DNA from: Periplaneta americana
Lineage: Eukaryota > Arthropoda > Insecta > Blattodea > Blattidae
Assembly (NCBI RefSeq): GCF_040183065.1
Contig: NW_027185566.1
Location: forward strand, 744,001-808,000
Length of the DNA: 64,000 nucleotides
Reading direction: 5' to 3'
In this document: positions 7,303-14,877 of the stretch, one piece after another
Position numbering within the stretch: position 1 is the stretch's first letter
Layout: the number at the start of each line of letters is the position of its first letter
Translations under genes and position numbers: made by a program
Notes under the pieces: generated by a model
Told to the model about the DNA's origin: nothing
The model's database searches: none
What the model saw: the letters and a program-made list of their open reading frames with translations, nothing else

Positions 7303-10173
7303 ATGCGTAAATTATTTTTATTACTCATTGTGGTTCTCTTCTCACCAGCCTTATGGACTTTCGCTCAAGAGGAAGGTTTAAATTTACAAAAACCAATAAT
7401 ACAAGACATCAACGTTACTGGTTTGAAAATTCTCTCCAAGGATCGTTTTTTAGAAATGCTTCCTTTTCACATTGGAGATATCTATAATAAACAACTTGCT
7501 GTCGATTCTCTGCGACAACTTTTTAATTCTGAGTCTTTTTTGGATGCTGCTCTAGCCTTTAGAGAGACAGAGAAGGGTGATATTATCCTACTTTACTCTG
7601 TAAAAGAAAGGTCTTGGATCGATTCAATAGATTTTAAAGGTAATGATGATATTTCCAATTCCACTTTGAAAGGAAAGATCACCACAACAGAAAAATCCTT
7701 TTTGAATGATATGACTCTTAAAAAAGATATTCAAGCTATTCTGGCACAGTATCAAGGAGAAGGATTTATTGGAACTCAGGTGGATGTTGTCAAAAAAGAC
7801 TCTCAAGATGGAAATAAAACAGTAGTTTTCTCCATTGCTCAAGGGAGTAAACTTTCCGTTCAAAATATTCAAGTTTTGGGGACACAAATTCTTTCTCCCC
7901 TCTACCTAAAAAGTGATTTTTTAACATTGAAAGAGCCTTTTTTTTTCAACTTAGTGCATTATCCGTTGATCCCCCAAGCTTTTGACTTAGAAGAAACAAA
8001 AATAGCCCAGTTGGCTTACAACCAAGGCTTTATGGATTTTAAAGTCATTAGAACAAAAATCAATGCGTATATTTCCTACAAGCCTACTTTGGATCACTTG
8101 AAAAAAAAACTGAGAGAATTTCGCTTTTCATCTAGGCAAATCCAAGAATATGAAGAAATCTTCACAGCTGCCTTTAAAACAAAAGAAAAGACTCAAATAG
8201 ATGGCTTAATCGGTTCTATAAGAGAAGATGTGGAGCAAAAACTCAAAGAAAATCCCAAGCTCACTCCAGCAGAAGATTTAGAAATAGCCCTCAAAGGTTT
8301 AGAAATAGAAAGTAAATCTTTATTGGATATTCAGGGTATATTGTCCAAAAACCTCCCTCAAAAAATTAACTTGGAGACTATTTTTACGGACCAATCTCGT
8401 TCTGGTTATGAAGTCAATTTTTATGTTTCTGAGGGGCGTCCTTATGTTTTTACAGGAATAGAAATTTTAGGTTCTTCTAGGATTCATGGAGATTTACTAA
8501 AATCTCAATTTCTTCATCTTATTCCAGGATCCATCTACAATTCTGGAGCAATGCAAGAATTCAAGTCTTCTATTGGACAATATTTTAGAGATCAAGGATA
8601 TTTTGGAGTCGTTATTCAAGATACACCTATAATGGATGCTAAAAGACAGACGATAAAACACCGTTATATCATCCAAGAAGGGCAAAAAATGCACATCCAT
8701 AAGATGTATATCCAAGGGAATACAAAAACTAAAAATTATGTAGTGGATAGAGAGTTGCGAATTAAAGAAGGGGATGTTTTTAGCCAAACACGTATTGCCA
8801 CATCTCAAAGGTTACTACAAAGAACAGGTTACTTTAAAAACATCGATATTATTCCTTCTGCTGGACCTGAAGAAAATCTTTTAGACTTGACTTGGAAGTT
8901 GGAAGAACAAAGAACTGGTAATTTACAAATTGGTGGTGGATATGGAACCGAAACGGGACTTTCCATTTTTGGGAGTGTTTCTGAAACCAACTTTTTAGGT
9001 TTTGGAATTAATGCTGCCGCTAAAGTCAGTTTTGGTCAATACGAAAGAGGTGCCCAGGTTAGTTTCTCTTCAAGTTACATCAATTATCTTCCTATTGGCT
9101 GGAGCATCTCCACTGGATACGACTGGATAAGACAACAGGCTTCTCCAAGATACGACCGAAACAAAGATGGAATTTGGGATAAAATTGTTCAAAAAGACGA
9201 CGGAAAATACTACTTTATTCAAAAAGGTGATGAGGATTTTGGCTACTATTTTGATGAGAACCGTTCGGGAACGTTTAATATTGGACCTGGAACCGTAAAT
9301 CCTGATGGAACAGTCAACTTTGTTCCTGGCTCTGCGGATGACATTTATAGCGATGATCGATATTTTGACCGACAGATCTTCTTTTTAGATTTAGGAGCTG
9401 GTTATTCTTTTGCCGATTTTTGGACAACAAATATTGTTCATTCTTCTTTAATTTCCAAGTACCAAAACCCTCACAATATCGATCTTGATAATTTGCTGGT
9501 AGATGACTATTATAGTCTAAAACAAGACTTACTTTCTAATAAATGGAGCTACACATCTCATATTGATCTGGGTCTAACTTTTAACAATACTAATAGTCCT
9601 TTGAGTCCATCAGAAGGTTTAATGGCTCGTTTAGGGATTGCTTTTTATGGTATAGAGGGAGGATATGATAGATTTATCAAAGTAGATGGGGCATTTGCCG
9701 GTTATGTTCCTATTGTTAACTTAATACAACAAGATTTCAAATTAGTTTGGGCTACTGGTATTCGGCTTTCTAGTATCAACCCTTTTTTCGGATCTGTAAG
9801 ACTCCACTATGAAAATCAGATCGGCTTTAATACTATGGAAGAGGTTCGAGGTTGGTCTAACTACATTGATGACTCCGACTTATTAGGATTGGGTAAAATC
9901 TCTTTTGGTACGGAACTTCGAGCCTCTATTCCTCATACCAACGACTTATTATGGTTGGTTGCTTTTTTTGATGGAGGAAATATTTCTGATAAAATTTCTT
10001 CTTTACCATATGAATTTGATAAATTTTTATATAGTGCAGGATTTGGAATTAGATTAGATTTTCCATCTTTTCCAGTCAGATTTTATTTAGCCCAAAGACT
10101 TAAATGGGATGGATACTTTTTTAAAGCCACAGGTGGACTTAATTTTGAATTTTCTGTAACTAGTGCTTTTTAA
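7303..10173 (+). CDS. bamA: BamA outer-membrane protein assembly factor
   Basis: BamA inserts beta-barrel proteins into the outer membrane. The 956-residue product has a signal peptide (to about residue 21, TFAQ), POTRA domains over roughly residues 30-550 and a C-terminal barrel ending in phenylalanine (VTSAF). The barrel carries the conserved VRGW at 848-851. It is longer than the roughly 800 residues usual for BamA for two reasons. A charged helical segment occupies about residues 259-365, between POTRA-like units. A long polar loop at about 617-690 starts with DRNKDGIWD, which matches the DxNxDGxxD calcium-loop pattern. Two Skp-like periplasmic chaperone genes follow immediately, the common bamA-skp arrangement. 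Confidence 0.93.
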   Translation: MRKLFLLLIVVLFSPALWTFAQEEGLNLQKPIIQDINVTGLKILSKDRFLEMLPFHIGDIYNKQLAVDSLRQLFNSESFLDAALAFRETEKGDIILLYSVKERSWIDSIDFKGNDDISNSTLKGKITTTEKSFLNDMTLKKDIQAILAQYQGEGFIGTQVDVVKKDSQDGNKTVVFSIAQGSKLSVQNIQVLGTQILSPLYLKSDFLTLKEPFFFNLVHYPLIPQAFDLEETKIAQLAYNQGFMDFKVIRTKINAYISYKPTLDHLKKKLREFRFSSRQIQEYEEIFTAAFKTKEKTQIDGLIGSIREDVEQKLKENPKLTPAEDLEIALKGLEIESKSLLDIQGILSKNLPQKINLETIFTDQSRSGYEVNFYVSEGRPYVFTGIEILGSSRIHGDLLKSQFLHLIPGSIYNSGAMQEFKSSIGQYFRDQGYFGVVIQDTPIMDAKRQTIKHRYIIQEGQKMHIHKMYIQGNTKTKNYVVDRELRIKEGDVFSQTRIATSQRLLQRTGYFKNIDIIPSAGPEENLLDLTWKLEEQRTGNLQIGGGYGTETGLSIFGSVSETNFLGFGINAAAKVSFGQYERGAQVSFSSSYINYLPIGWSISTGYDWIRQQASPRYDRNKDGIWDKIVQKDDGKYYFIQKGDEDFGYYFDENRSGTFNIGPGTVNPDGTVNFVPGSADDIYSDDRYFDRQIFFLDLGAGYSFADFWTTNIVHSSLISKYQNPHNIDLDNLLVDDYYSLKQDLLSNKWSYTSHIDLGLTFNNTNSPLSPSEGLMARLGIAFYGIEGGYDRFIKVDGAFAGYVPIVNLIQQDFKLVWATGIRLSSINPFFGSVRLHYENQIGFNTMEEVRGWSNYIDDSDLLGLGKISFGTELRASIPHTNDLLWLVAFFDGGNISDKISSLPYEFDKFLYSAGFGIRLDFPSFPVRFYLAQRLKWDGYFFKATGGLNFEFSVTSAF

Positions 10174-10183
10174 GGAGGACTTT

Positions 10184-10732
10184 ATGAATAGAAAAATACT
10201 CATCTTTGTCTTGACACTTGTCAGTTTGAGCTCTTATCAGTTAAATGCTAAAGAATTGATTAAAGTGGGAACATACGATTTCCAAGAATCTCTTATGAAA
10301 ATGGGTGAAGAACCTGAACTCAGAGCCAAATTCCCCAATGTCCTCAAAGAGAATTTGTTTTTGCCTCTCATGCTCCAATCTTTAGCCAACAACACCAAGA
10401 AGCCTTCGTCAAGAAGTCTTTGGAATGATAAAATTGCAAGTTATGCTCAATTTTTTACCGCACAAAGTCTTTTGAAAAAAAAGGAACAAGATGTTGCACC
10501 GATACAAAAATCTGGAGCAATAAAAAATACAATCGTTCTAGGGTTAGCATTAGCTCATCAATATAGAGGTTTTAGTATTATTTTAAAACCAGAGGAACGG
10601 ATCCTCTATTCCAATACCGACTTGAACAAAAATATTGCCACGAGTGCCGCTGACTACGATGATACACAAAAACAGGCAGTTGCAGAAGAAAAAGCTGTAG
10701 ATGAACAAGCTGCCGCAGGAGAAGAACAATGA
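10184..10732 (+). CDS. Divergent Skp/OmpH-like periplasmic protein
   Basis: The 182-residue product has a signal peptide (MNRKILIFVLTLVSLSSYQLNA). It keeps the OmpH-family edges: a first strand IKVGTYDFQE and a late strand pair RGFSIILKPEERILYSNTDLN. The middle is short and not an obvious long coiled coil, unlike classical Skp tentacles. The tail is Ala/Glu-rich. AAGGAGG at 10171-10177 fixes the ATG at 10184. Its stop overlaps the next Skp-like gene (ATGA). Position after bamA supports a role in carrying outer-membrane proteins, but the chaperone fold may be reduced. Confidence 0.65.
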   Translation: MNRKILIFVLTLVSLSSYQLNAKELIKVGTYDFQESLMKMGEEPELRAKFPNVLKENLFLPLMLQSLANNTKKPSSRSLWNDKIASYAQFFTAQSLLKKKEQDVAPIQKSGAIKNTIVLGLALAHQYRGFSIILKPEERILYSNTDLNKNIATSAADYDDTQKQAVAEEKAVDEQAAAGEEQ

Positions 10733-11226
10733 AGAAAATAACTTTTTTTACTTTAGGGTTAGCCTTGTTGCTAACCAATCAAAGTTTTGCTATTAGAGAA
10801 AATAAAATTATCCGCGTAGGATATGTCAATTATGCTCAACTGGTAGCAAAAGTAGATCAAGATGGTAATATACAAAAGCAAGTAGACCGTATTCGTCACT
10901 CATACGATGAAAAAATTCAAGATCTCCAGCAAGAAGTGGAAAATTTACAAGAAAAAGTAGCCTCCAATTCTAGCGACTCCAATATTGCCTCCAATGTTAC
11001 CCTCTTAGAAGAAAAAACATTAGAACTCTCTTTGTTGAAAATCAAAGCAACTCAAGATATTGAAAAAACGACTTCTGGATTACTGACTCGAGTCAATGAA
11101 AAAATTAAACCTGCCATCGAAAACATAGCCAAAAAACAAAATTTTGATATTATTATTGACAGTTCTTTAGTCCTTCTAGGAATTCCCTCTTTGGATATTA
11201 CCAATTTCGTGTTGGCTAGCCTATAA
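10729..11226 (+). CDS. Skp/OmpH-family periplasmic chaperone
   Basis: The 165-residue product has a signal peptide (ITFFTLGLALLLTNQSFA), a first beta strand IIRVGYVNYAQLVAKV, a long coiled coil (residues about 45-130, VDRIRHSYDEKIQDLQQEVENLQEKV) and a final strand NFDIIIDSSLVLLGIPSLDITN. This is the full Skp/OmpH layout. Skp trimers hold unfolded outer-membrane proteins for the BAM complex. It is translationally coupled to the divergent paralogue upstream. Confidence 0.85.
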   Translation: MKKITFFTLGLALLLTNQSFAIRENKIIRVGYVNYAQLVAKVDQDGNIQKQVDRIRHSYDEKIQDLQQEVENLQEKVASNSSDSNIASNVTLLEEKTLELSLLKIKATQDIEKTTSGLLTRVNEKIKPAIENIAKKQNFDIIIDSSLVLLGIPSLDITNFVLASL

Positions 11227-11245
11227 AATAATATGGGAAACTAAA

Positions 11246-12253
11246 ATGCAATATATTTTAATGTTTTTTTTGTTTTTTAGTTTTCCAATTTCTCTTCTTG
11301 CTCAAAACCAAGTTAGCCCTTCTACTCTCACACAATCTTTAATTCAACAGATACTTCAAACAGGAACAGACGCCAATCAAGAAACTAATGCAAAACAGCC
11401 ATCCCAGCTACAAGTAAAAGAACCTGCTCTTCCTCAAATTCAAGAAACTTCAAAACCCGAGTCCACTCCATCACTCACTCAAGAAAAAATAAAACCTGTA
11501 TTAGGAACTATTTTTATTGATGAAAAACAATATTTTTCAGGACAATTACATATTCCAGATTTTTCCATTACAATCACCAATGAATACAAAAACAAAGAGT
11601 TCATCAAAGAACTTCCATTATCCCAAATAAAAACGCTCACTTGCATCCAGTGGAGTGCCTTTGTCTTAGATAAAGAAAATCATAGTTTTCAGTTTGTTTG
11701 CTCCCTTTATAATATTAAAGACCAAGCTGGATATTCCTTTGTTTATAAAAAGCCCATACCTGCCCTTCAAAAAATTCTCTTTGAAAGTAATATGGGTTCT
11801 ACCGTATTCTATTCTTATTTTGTGGATTACCAAGAAAAAAAAACTTGGAGTAATTTAAAACTACCCATTTCTCAAACGCTTACGGAACAACCTTTGCAAG
11901 GAGTCATTAGAACCATACAGTTAGGAGAACTCGATAAAAAACAAGCATTCACATCTGTATCTCCTCATTTGCCTTTAATTACAGAAAAAACACCACAAAA
12001 CCAACCTAAGCCCAAAAAATTAAATCCTTCTCCTGCAAAACCCACCAATAAATCCACAAAAACTACAAAGTCAGTTGCAAAAAACAAAAAACGGGGGGTA
12101 CCACCGACTATCTCAAAAAAAAGTACTCTATCGCCCTCCCCTCCCTCAAAAAAAACTTCCAGCAACAAAAAATTAACTAATATTCCCACTCAAAAACATA
12201 AAGTAAAAAATGAGACCAGTGATGAAAAAGCCCACATACGATCAAGAAGATGA
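11246..12253 (+). CDS. Secreted Pro/Lys-rich protein of unknown function
   Basis: The 335-residue product starts with a signal peptide (YILMFFLFFSFPISLLAQ). A Gln/Pro-rich stretch follows to about residue 85, then a folded-looking core (LGTIFIDEKQYFSGQLHIPDFS to about residue 230), then a Lys/Ser/Pro-rich tail of about 90 residues. The basic low-complexity tail could cross or bind peptidoglycan. I do not recognise the family. It follows the skp-like genes and overlaps the Smr gene, so it is probably in the bamA operon. Confidence 0.65.
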   Translation: MQYILMFFLFFSFPISLLAQNQVSPSTLTQSLIQQILQTGTDANQETNAKQPSQLQVKEPALPQIQETSKPESTPSLTQEKIKPVLGTIFIDEKQYFSGQLHIPDFSITITNEYKNKEFIKELPLSQIKTLTCIQWSAFVLDKENHSFQFVCSLYNIKDQAGYSFVYKKPIPALQKILFESNMGSTVFYSYFVDYQEKKTWSNLKLPISQTLTEQPLQGVIRTIQLGELDKKQAFTSVSPHLPLITEKTPQNQPKPKKLNPSPAKPTNKSTKTTKSVAKNKKRGVPPTISKKSTLSPSPPSKKTSSNKKLTNIPTQKHKVKNETSDEKAHIRSRR

Positions 12254-12836
12254 ACTATTTAGAAAAACATTGAAAAAACGGAGAGATTATTCCCCATCTG
12301 CAAAAGACAGGGAACTTTTTGAAACTTGGATCCAACATTTGGATAAAGATAAAGCAGAGCGTCAAGCCATCATCCAAGCTAAGGAGGAACAATATCCCAC
12401 ACAAAAAGAAGCGAACACAGGCGACTGGGATGCAGGAAAACTCTTTATAGAATGGATGAACAAAAATAGCGATAAAATTCATCAATACGCACAACATAAA
12501 GTTTCCTCTCCTCAACCTACTCCCTCTGGAAAAAATAAATCAACAGCAGTACCCACCATAGATTTACATGGGTATACAAAAGACAATGCTATGGTTGCTT
12601 TAAAACAATTTATTAAGAATCTTCCAGCAAATACCAAAAAAGTGAGAATTATTCATGGTAAGGGTCTTTCATTAGGTAAACCCTCCATTATTAGGCAGGA
12701 GGTTCGTGCTTGGTTAAGTTACCAAAAAAAACACTATCAATGGATATTAGATTTCAGCTATGAATCTCCTGAAAATGGAGGACATGGTGCCACTATTGTC
12801 TGGATAAAACAAGGAGAATTTTATGAAAAATATTAA
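12222..12836 (+). CDS. Smr-domain protein
   Basis: The C-terminal half is a clear Smr domain: IDLHGYTKDNAMVALKQFI with the conserved DLHG, VRIIHGKG, and the closing GGHGATIVWIKQ. Stand-alone Smr proteins are nucleic-acid-binding, often endonuclease-like, and some act in ribosome rescue; the target here is unknown. The N-terminal half is charged and helical. ATG 12222 gives 204 residues; ATG 12210 is possible. The gene overlaps its upstream neighbour by about 32 bases and dut by 14, indicating one transcript. Confidence 0.85.
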   Translation: MKKPTYDQEDELFRKTLKKRRDYSPSAKDRELFETWIQHLDKDKAERQAIIQAKEEQYPTQKEANTGDWDAGKLFIEWMNKNSDKIHQYAQHKVSSPQPTPSGKNKSTAVPTIDLHGYTKDNAMVALKQFIKNLPANTKKVRIIHGKGLSLGKPSIIRQEVRAWLSYQKKHYQWILDFSYESPENGGHGATIVWIKQGEFYEKY

Positions 12837-13335
12837 AATCGTCAAACGCAGTATTTTTGCCTCTCTCCCTCAAAAAGGGACAGATAATGCTGTAGGATGG
12901 GATATTAGAGCCTGTTTTGATGAAGAAGCCAAAAATGTTTTCGAAAAAGAAAAACCCAATATCCCTTTTGAGGAATTTTTACAATCCTACCAAGTGATAC
13001 TCAAACCTTTCCAACCAATAGCTCTTTCTACTGGTTTGTCGGTGGAACTCCCTATAAATGTGGAGATGGCTGTAAAATCCAGAAGCGGTCTCTTTTTTAA
13101 ACACGGTATTTTGGCGGAAGGAACTATTGATCCTGATTATCGTGGCGAAATTAAAATTATGCTGATCAACCTAAAACAGGAAGAATTTTGTGTTCAACAC
13201 GGTGAAAGAATTGCTCAAGCAGTGTTTAGAACCGTGTACAACAACAATGATCTATTTATAGAATGTCATGACCTTTCAGAACTCTCCGACACCAACAGAG
13301 GAACTGGTGGGTTTGGAAGTACTGGAGTTAAGTAG
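12823..13335 (+). CDS. dut: Deoxyuridine 5'-triphosphate nucleotidohydrolase (dUTPase)
   Basis: The enzyme hydrolyses dUTP to dUMP, keeping uracil out of DNA and feeding dTMP synthesis. All five trimeric dUTPase motifs are present: AVGWDIRA, KSRSGLFFK, GTIDPDYRGEI, GERIAQ and the C-terminal RGTGGFGSTG. At 170 residues it is about 20 longer than the usual 145-150; the extra residues are in EEAKNVFEKEKPNIPFEEFL after motif 1. AAGGAG upstream of the ATG lies inside the Smr gene. Confidence 0.96.
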   Translation: MKNIKIVKRSIFASLPQKGTDNAVGWDIRACFDEEAKNVFEKEKPNIPFEEFLQSYQVILKPFQPIALSTGLSVELPINVEMAVKSRSGLFFKHGILAEGTIDPDYRGEIKIMLINLKQEEFCVQHGERIAQAVFRTVYNNNDLFIECHDLSELSDTNRGTGGFGSTGVK

Positions 13336-13396
13336 TTCACACACATCCAAAAAAGGGTATTAAGAATATTACCCATAAAACCTTCTTAATAATCCA

Positions 13397-13425
13397 TTGA
13401 AAAGAATTTACTTTATTCATATAAA
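13397..13425 (+). promoter_or_regulatory. Promoter for the first peroxiredoxin gene
   Basis: TTGAAA at 13397-13402 and TATAAA at 13420-13425 are 17 bases apart. The ATG follows at 13463 after GGAGG at 13453-13457. Confidence 0.6.
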
Positions 13426-13462
13426 TTTGGTAGATTTTACTCAAACAATCTTGGAGGATTTT

Positions 13463-14113
13463 ATGCATAAAGAACATCACGAATGTTGTGGTAGTACTGG
13501 TGAACAGTGCCAAAATGAAAAAGAACATACCTTTTTTGTAGAATTTGGAGATAAAACTCCTAACTTTACTATTAAATCTTATGATCCAACTACCAAAAAT
13601 ATTGGAGATTATACTTACCAAACAGGAAAATGGACTGTTTTTTACTTCTACCCTGCCGATTTTACCTTTGTTTGTCCAACGGAGTTAGGGGATTTAGAGA
13701 AAGCTCATCAACACTTAAAAAAAACTGGAGTAAATTTATTTGCTATCTCTACAGACTCTGCATTTTCACATTCCGTGTGGCATAAAACAGAAGGACTTCT
13801 TTCTACAGTATCTTTTCCTTTTTTGGCAGATACCACCAAAGAAGTTACTGAGATGTTTAACCTACTCAATCACAAAACTGGCTTTGCTCGTCGTGCCACT
13901 GTAATTTTAAATCCTGCTGGGGAACTTTCTGTATTAGAAATAGTACCTGACAATTTAGGACGTTCTACCGATGAACTCATCAGAAAAATGGATGCACTCC
14001 TATTTACCGAGAAAAATGGTGGCGTTTGCCCTGTGAACTGGAAAGCTGGAGATCCTTCTTTAGATCCTGCAAAATTGGTTATAGGTGATGTTTCTCATTC
14101 TATAAACAAATAA
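13463..14113 (+). CDS. AhpC-type 2-Cys peroxiredoxin
   Basis: The 216-residue product is a thiol peroxidase of the AhpC/TSA family that reduces H2O2 and organic peroxides. The peroxidatic cysteine is Cys71 in DFTFVCPTEL and the resolving cysteine is in GGVCPVNWKAGD near the C-terminus. The arginine in FARRATVILNP is also conserved. The first 22 residues form an unusual His/Cys-rich leader (MHKEHHECCGSTGEQCQ) that could bind metal. ATG 13463 is fixed by GGAGG. It is the Cys-containing paralogue of the gene that follows; no ahpF is adjacent. Confidence 0.93.
   Translation: MHKEHHECCGSTGEQCQNEKEHTFFVEFGDKTPNFTIKSYDPTTKNIGDYTYQTGKWTVFYFYPADFTFVCPTELGDLEKAHQHLKKTGVNLFAISTDSAFSHSVWHKTEGLLSTVSFPFLADTTKEVTEMFNLLNHKTGFARRATVILNPAGELSVLEIVPDNLGRSTDELIRKMDALLFTEKNGGVCPVNWKAGDPSLDPAKLVIGDVSHSINK
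13534..13674 (+). repeat. Near-identical block shared with the second peroxiredoxin gene (copy 1)
   Basis: The 139 bases before the Cys codon's last positions match 14259-14399 at an offset of 725 with only two differences that I can find. The match falls off sharply from the Cys/TGA codon onward (15 differences in the next 39 bases). Recent gene conversion or selection on the downstream element would explain this. Confidence 0.8.
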
Positions 14114-14156
14114 TTTTTCTCTCCCCTCAGAAGGGGGGGGATTGCAAAACTTTCTC

Positions 14157-14186
14157 TCGACAAATTTTTATCGTTATATTTATAGT
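14157..14186 (+). promoter_or_regulatory. Possible promoter for the second peroxiredoxin gene
   Basis: TCGACA at 14157-14162 and TATAGT at 14181-14186 are 18 bases apart, 22 bases before the ATG. This suggests the gene can be expressed separately from its neighbour. The -35 match is moderate. Confidence 0.4.
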
Positions 14187-14208
14187 CATACTATTATGGA
14201 GGTGCGTT

Positions 14209-14838
14209 ATGCATAAAAATGCAATCGAAACTTGTGGCTGTGGTCAAGAAGAAAGCTATTTTGTAGAATTTGGAGATAAAACTCCTAGCTTTACTATTAA
14301 ATCTTATGATCCAACTACCAAAAATATTGGAGATTATACTTACCAAACAGGGAAATGGACTGTTTTTTACTTCTACCCTGCCGATTTTACCTTTGTTTGA
14401 CCTACCGAACTTGGAGACCTGGAAGGTGCTCACCAACATTTAAAAAAAGCGGGAGTAGATTTATTTGCTATTTCCACAGACTCTGCCTTTTCACATTCCG
14501 TGTGGCATAAAACAGAGGGATTGATCTCTCAAATCACTTACCCATTACTCGCAGATACCACTAAAGAAGTTACCGAGATGTTCAACTTGGTGGATTATAA
14601 TACAGGGTTTGCTCGTCGTGCTACTGTAATTTTAAATCCTGCTGGGGAGCTTTCTGTATTAGAGATAGTGCCAAACAATATGGGGCGTTCTACAGATGAG
14701 CTCATCAGAAAAATAGATGCACTCCTATTTACTGAGAAAAATGGTGGCGTTTGCCCTGTGAACTGGAAAGCTGGAGAAAGTTCTCTAGATCCTGCCAGTT
14801 TAGTACTCGGTGATGTTTTCAATTCTATGAAAAAATAA
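14209..14838 (+). CDS. Selenocysteine-containing peroxiredoxin (PrxU-type), in-frame TGA = Sec64
   Basis: The frame runs from ATG 14209 (GGAGG upstream) to TAA 14838, 209 residues, interrupted only by TGA at 14398-14400. That codon stands exactly where the paralogue has the peroxidatic cysteine: DFTFV-TGA-PTELGDLEG. All other features are intact, including the resolving GGVCPVNWKAGE and FARRATVILNP. PrxU selenoproteins with Sec at this position are known in other bacteria, where Sec gives a more reactive peroxidase. The bases after TGA fold into a hairpin fitting a bacterial SECIS element (separate entry). A decayed copy with one nonsense mutation is the alternative. It is less likely because no other lesion is seen and the replaced residue is the one that Sec replaces in the family. 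Ending at TGA, the product would be 63 residues. Confidence 0.85.
14411..14436 (+). promoter_or_regulatory. Putative bacterial SECIS element of the peroxiredoxin gene
   Basis: Bases 14414-14420 (GAGACCT) pair with 14424-14431 (AGGTGCTC, one bulged G), leaving the apical loop GGA at 14421-14423. TTG at 14411-14413 can pair with CAA at 14434-14436. The loop begins 20 bases after the TGA, within the 16-37 base range described for bacterial SECIS elements, and has the required G in its first two positions. The Cys paralogue has AAA where this gene has GGT (14425-14427), which destroys the upper stem. Confidence 0.75.
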
Positions 14839-14841
14839 TCC

Positions 14842-14877
14842 CAAACCTGTTGCCCTCAGCTTAGGCTGGGGTGGCAG
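14842..14877. terminator. Possible hairpin between convergent genes
   Basis: TGCC-CTCAGC around 14850-14860 can pair with GCTGGG and GGCA around 14865-14875 over a TTAG loop. It lies between the peroxiredoxin stop and the tlyA stop. No U-run directly follows on either strand, so a terminator role is uncertain. Confidence 0.3.

Noticed and set aside
13355-13374. Imperfect inverted repeat GGGTATT...ATTACCC as a peroxide-regulator operator
   Set aside because: Only five outer pairs hold and the centre does not match known Fur/PerR box patterns; it may simply be a weak terminator of dut.
14398-14400. Nonsense mutation making the second peroxiredoxin a pseudogene
   Set aside because: No other lesion is present, the codon is exactly the residue that is Sec in PrxU proteins, and a SECIS-like hairpin follows at the right distance. 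It remains the main alternative.
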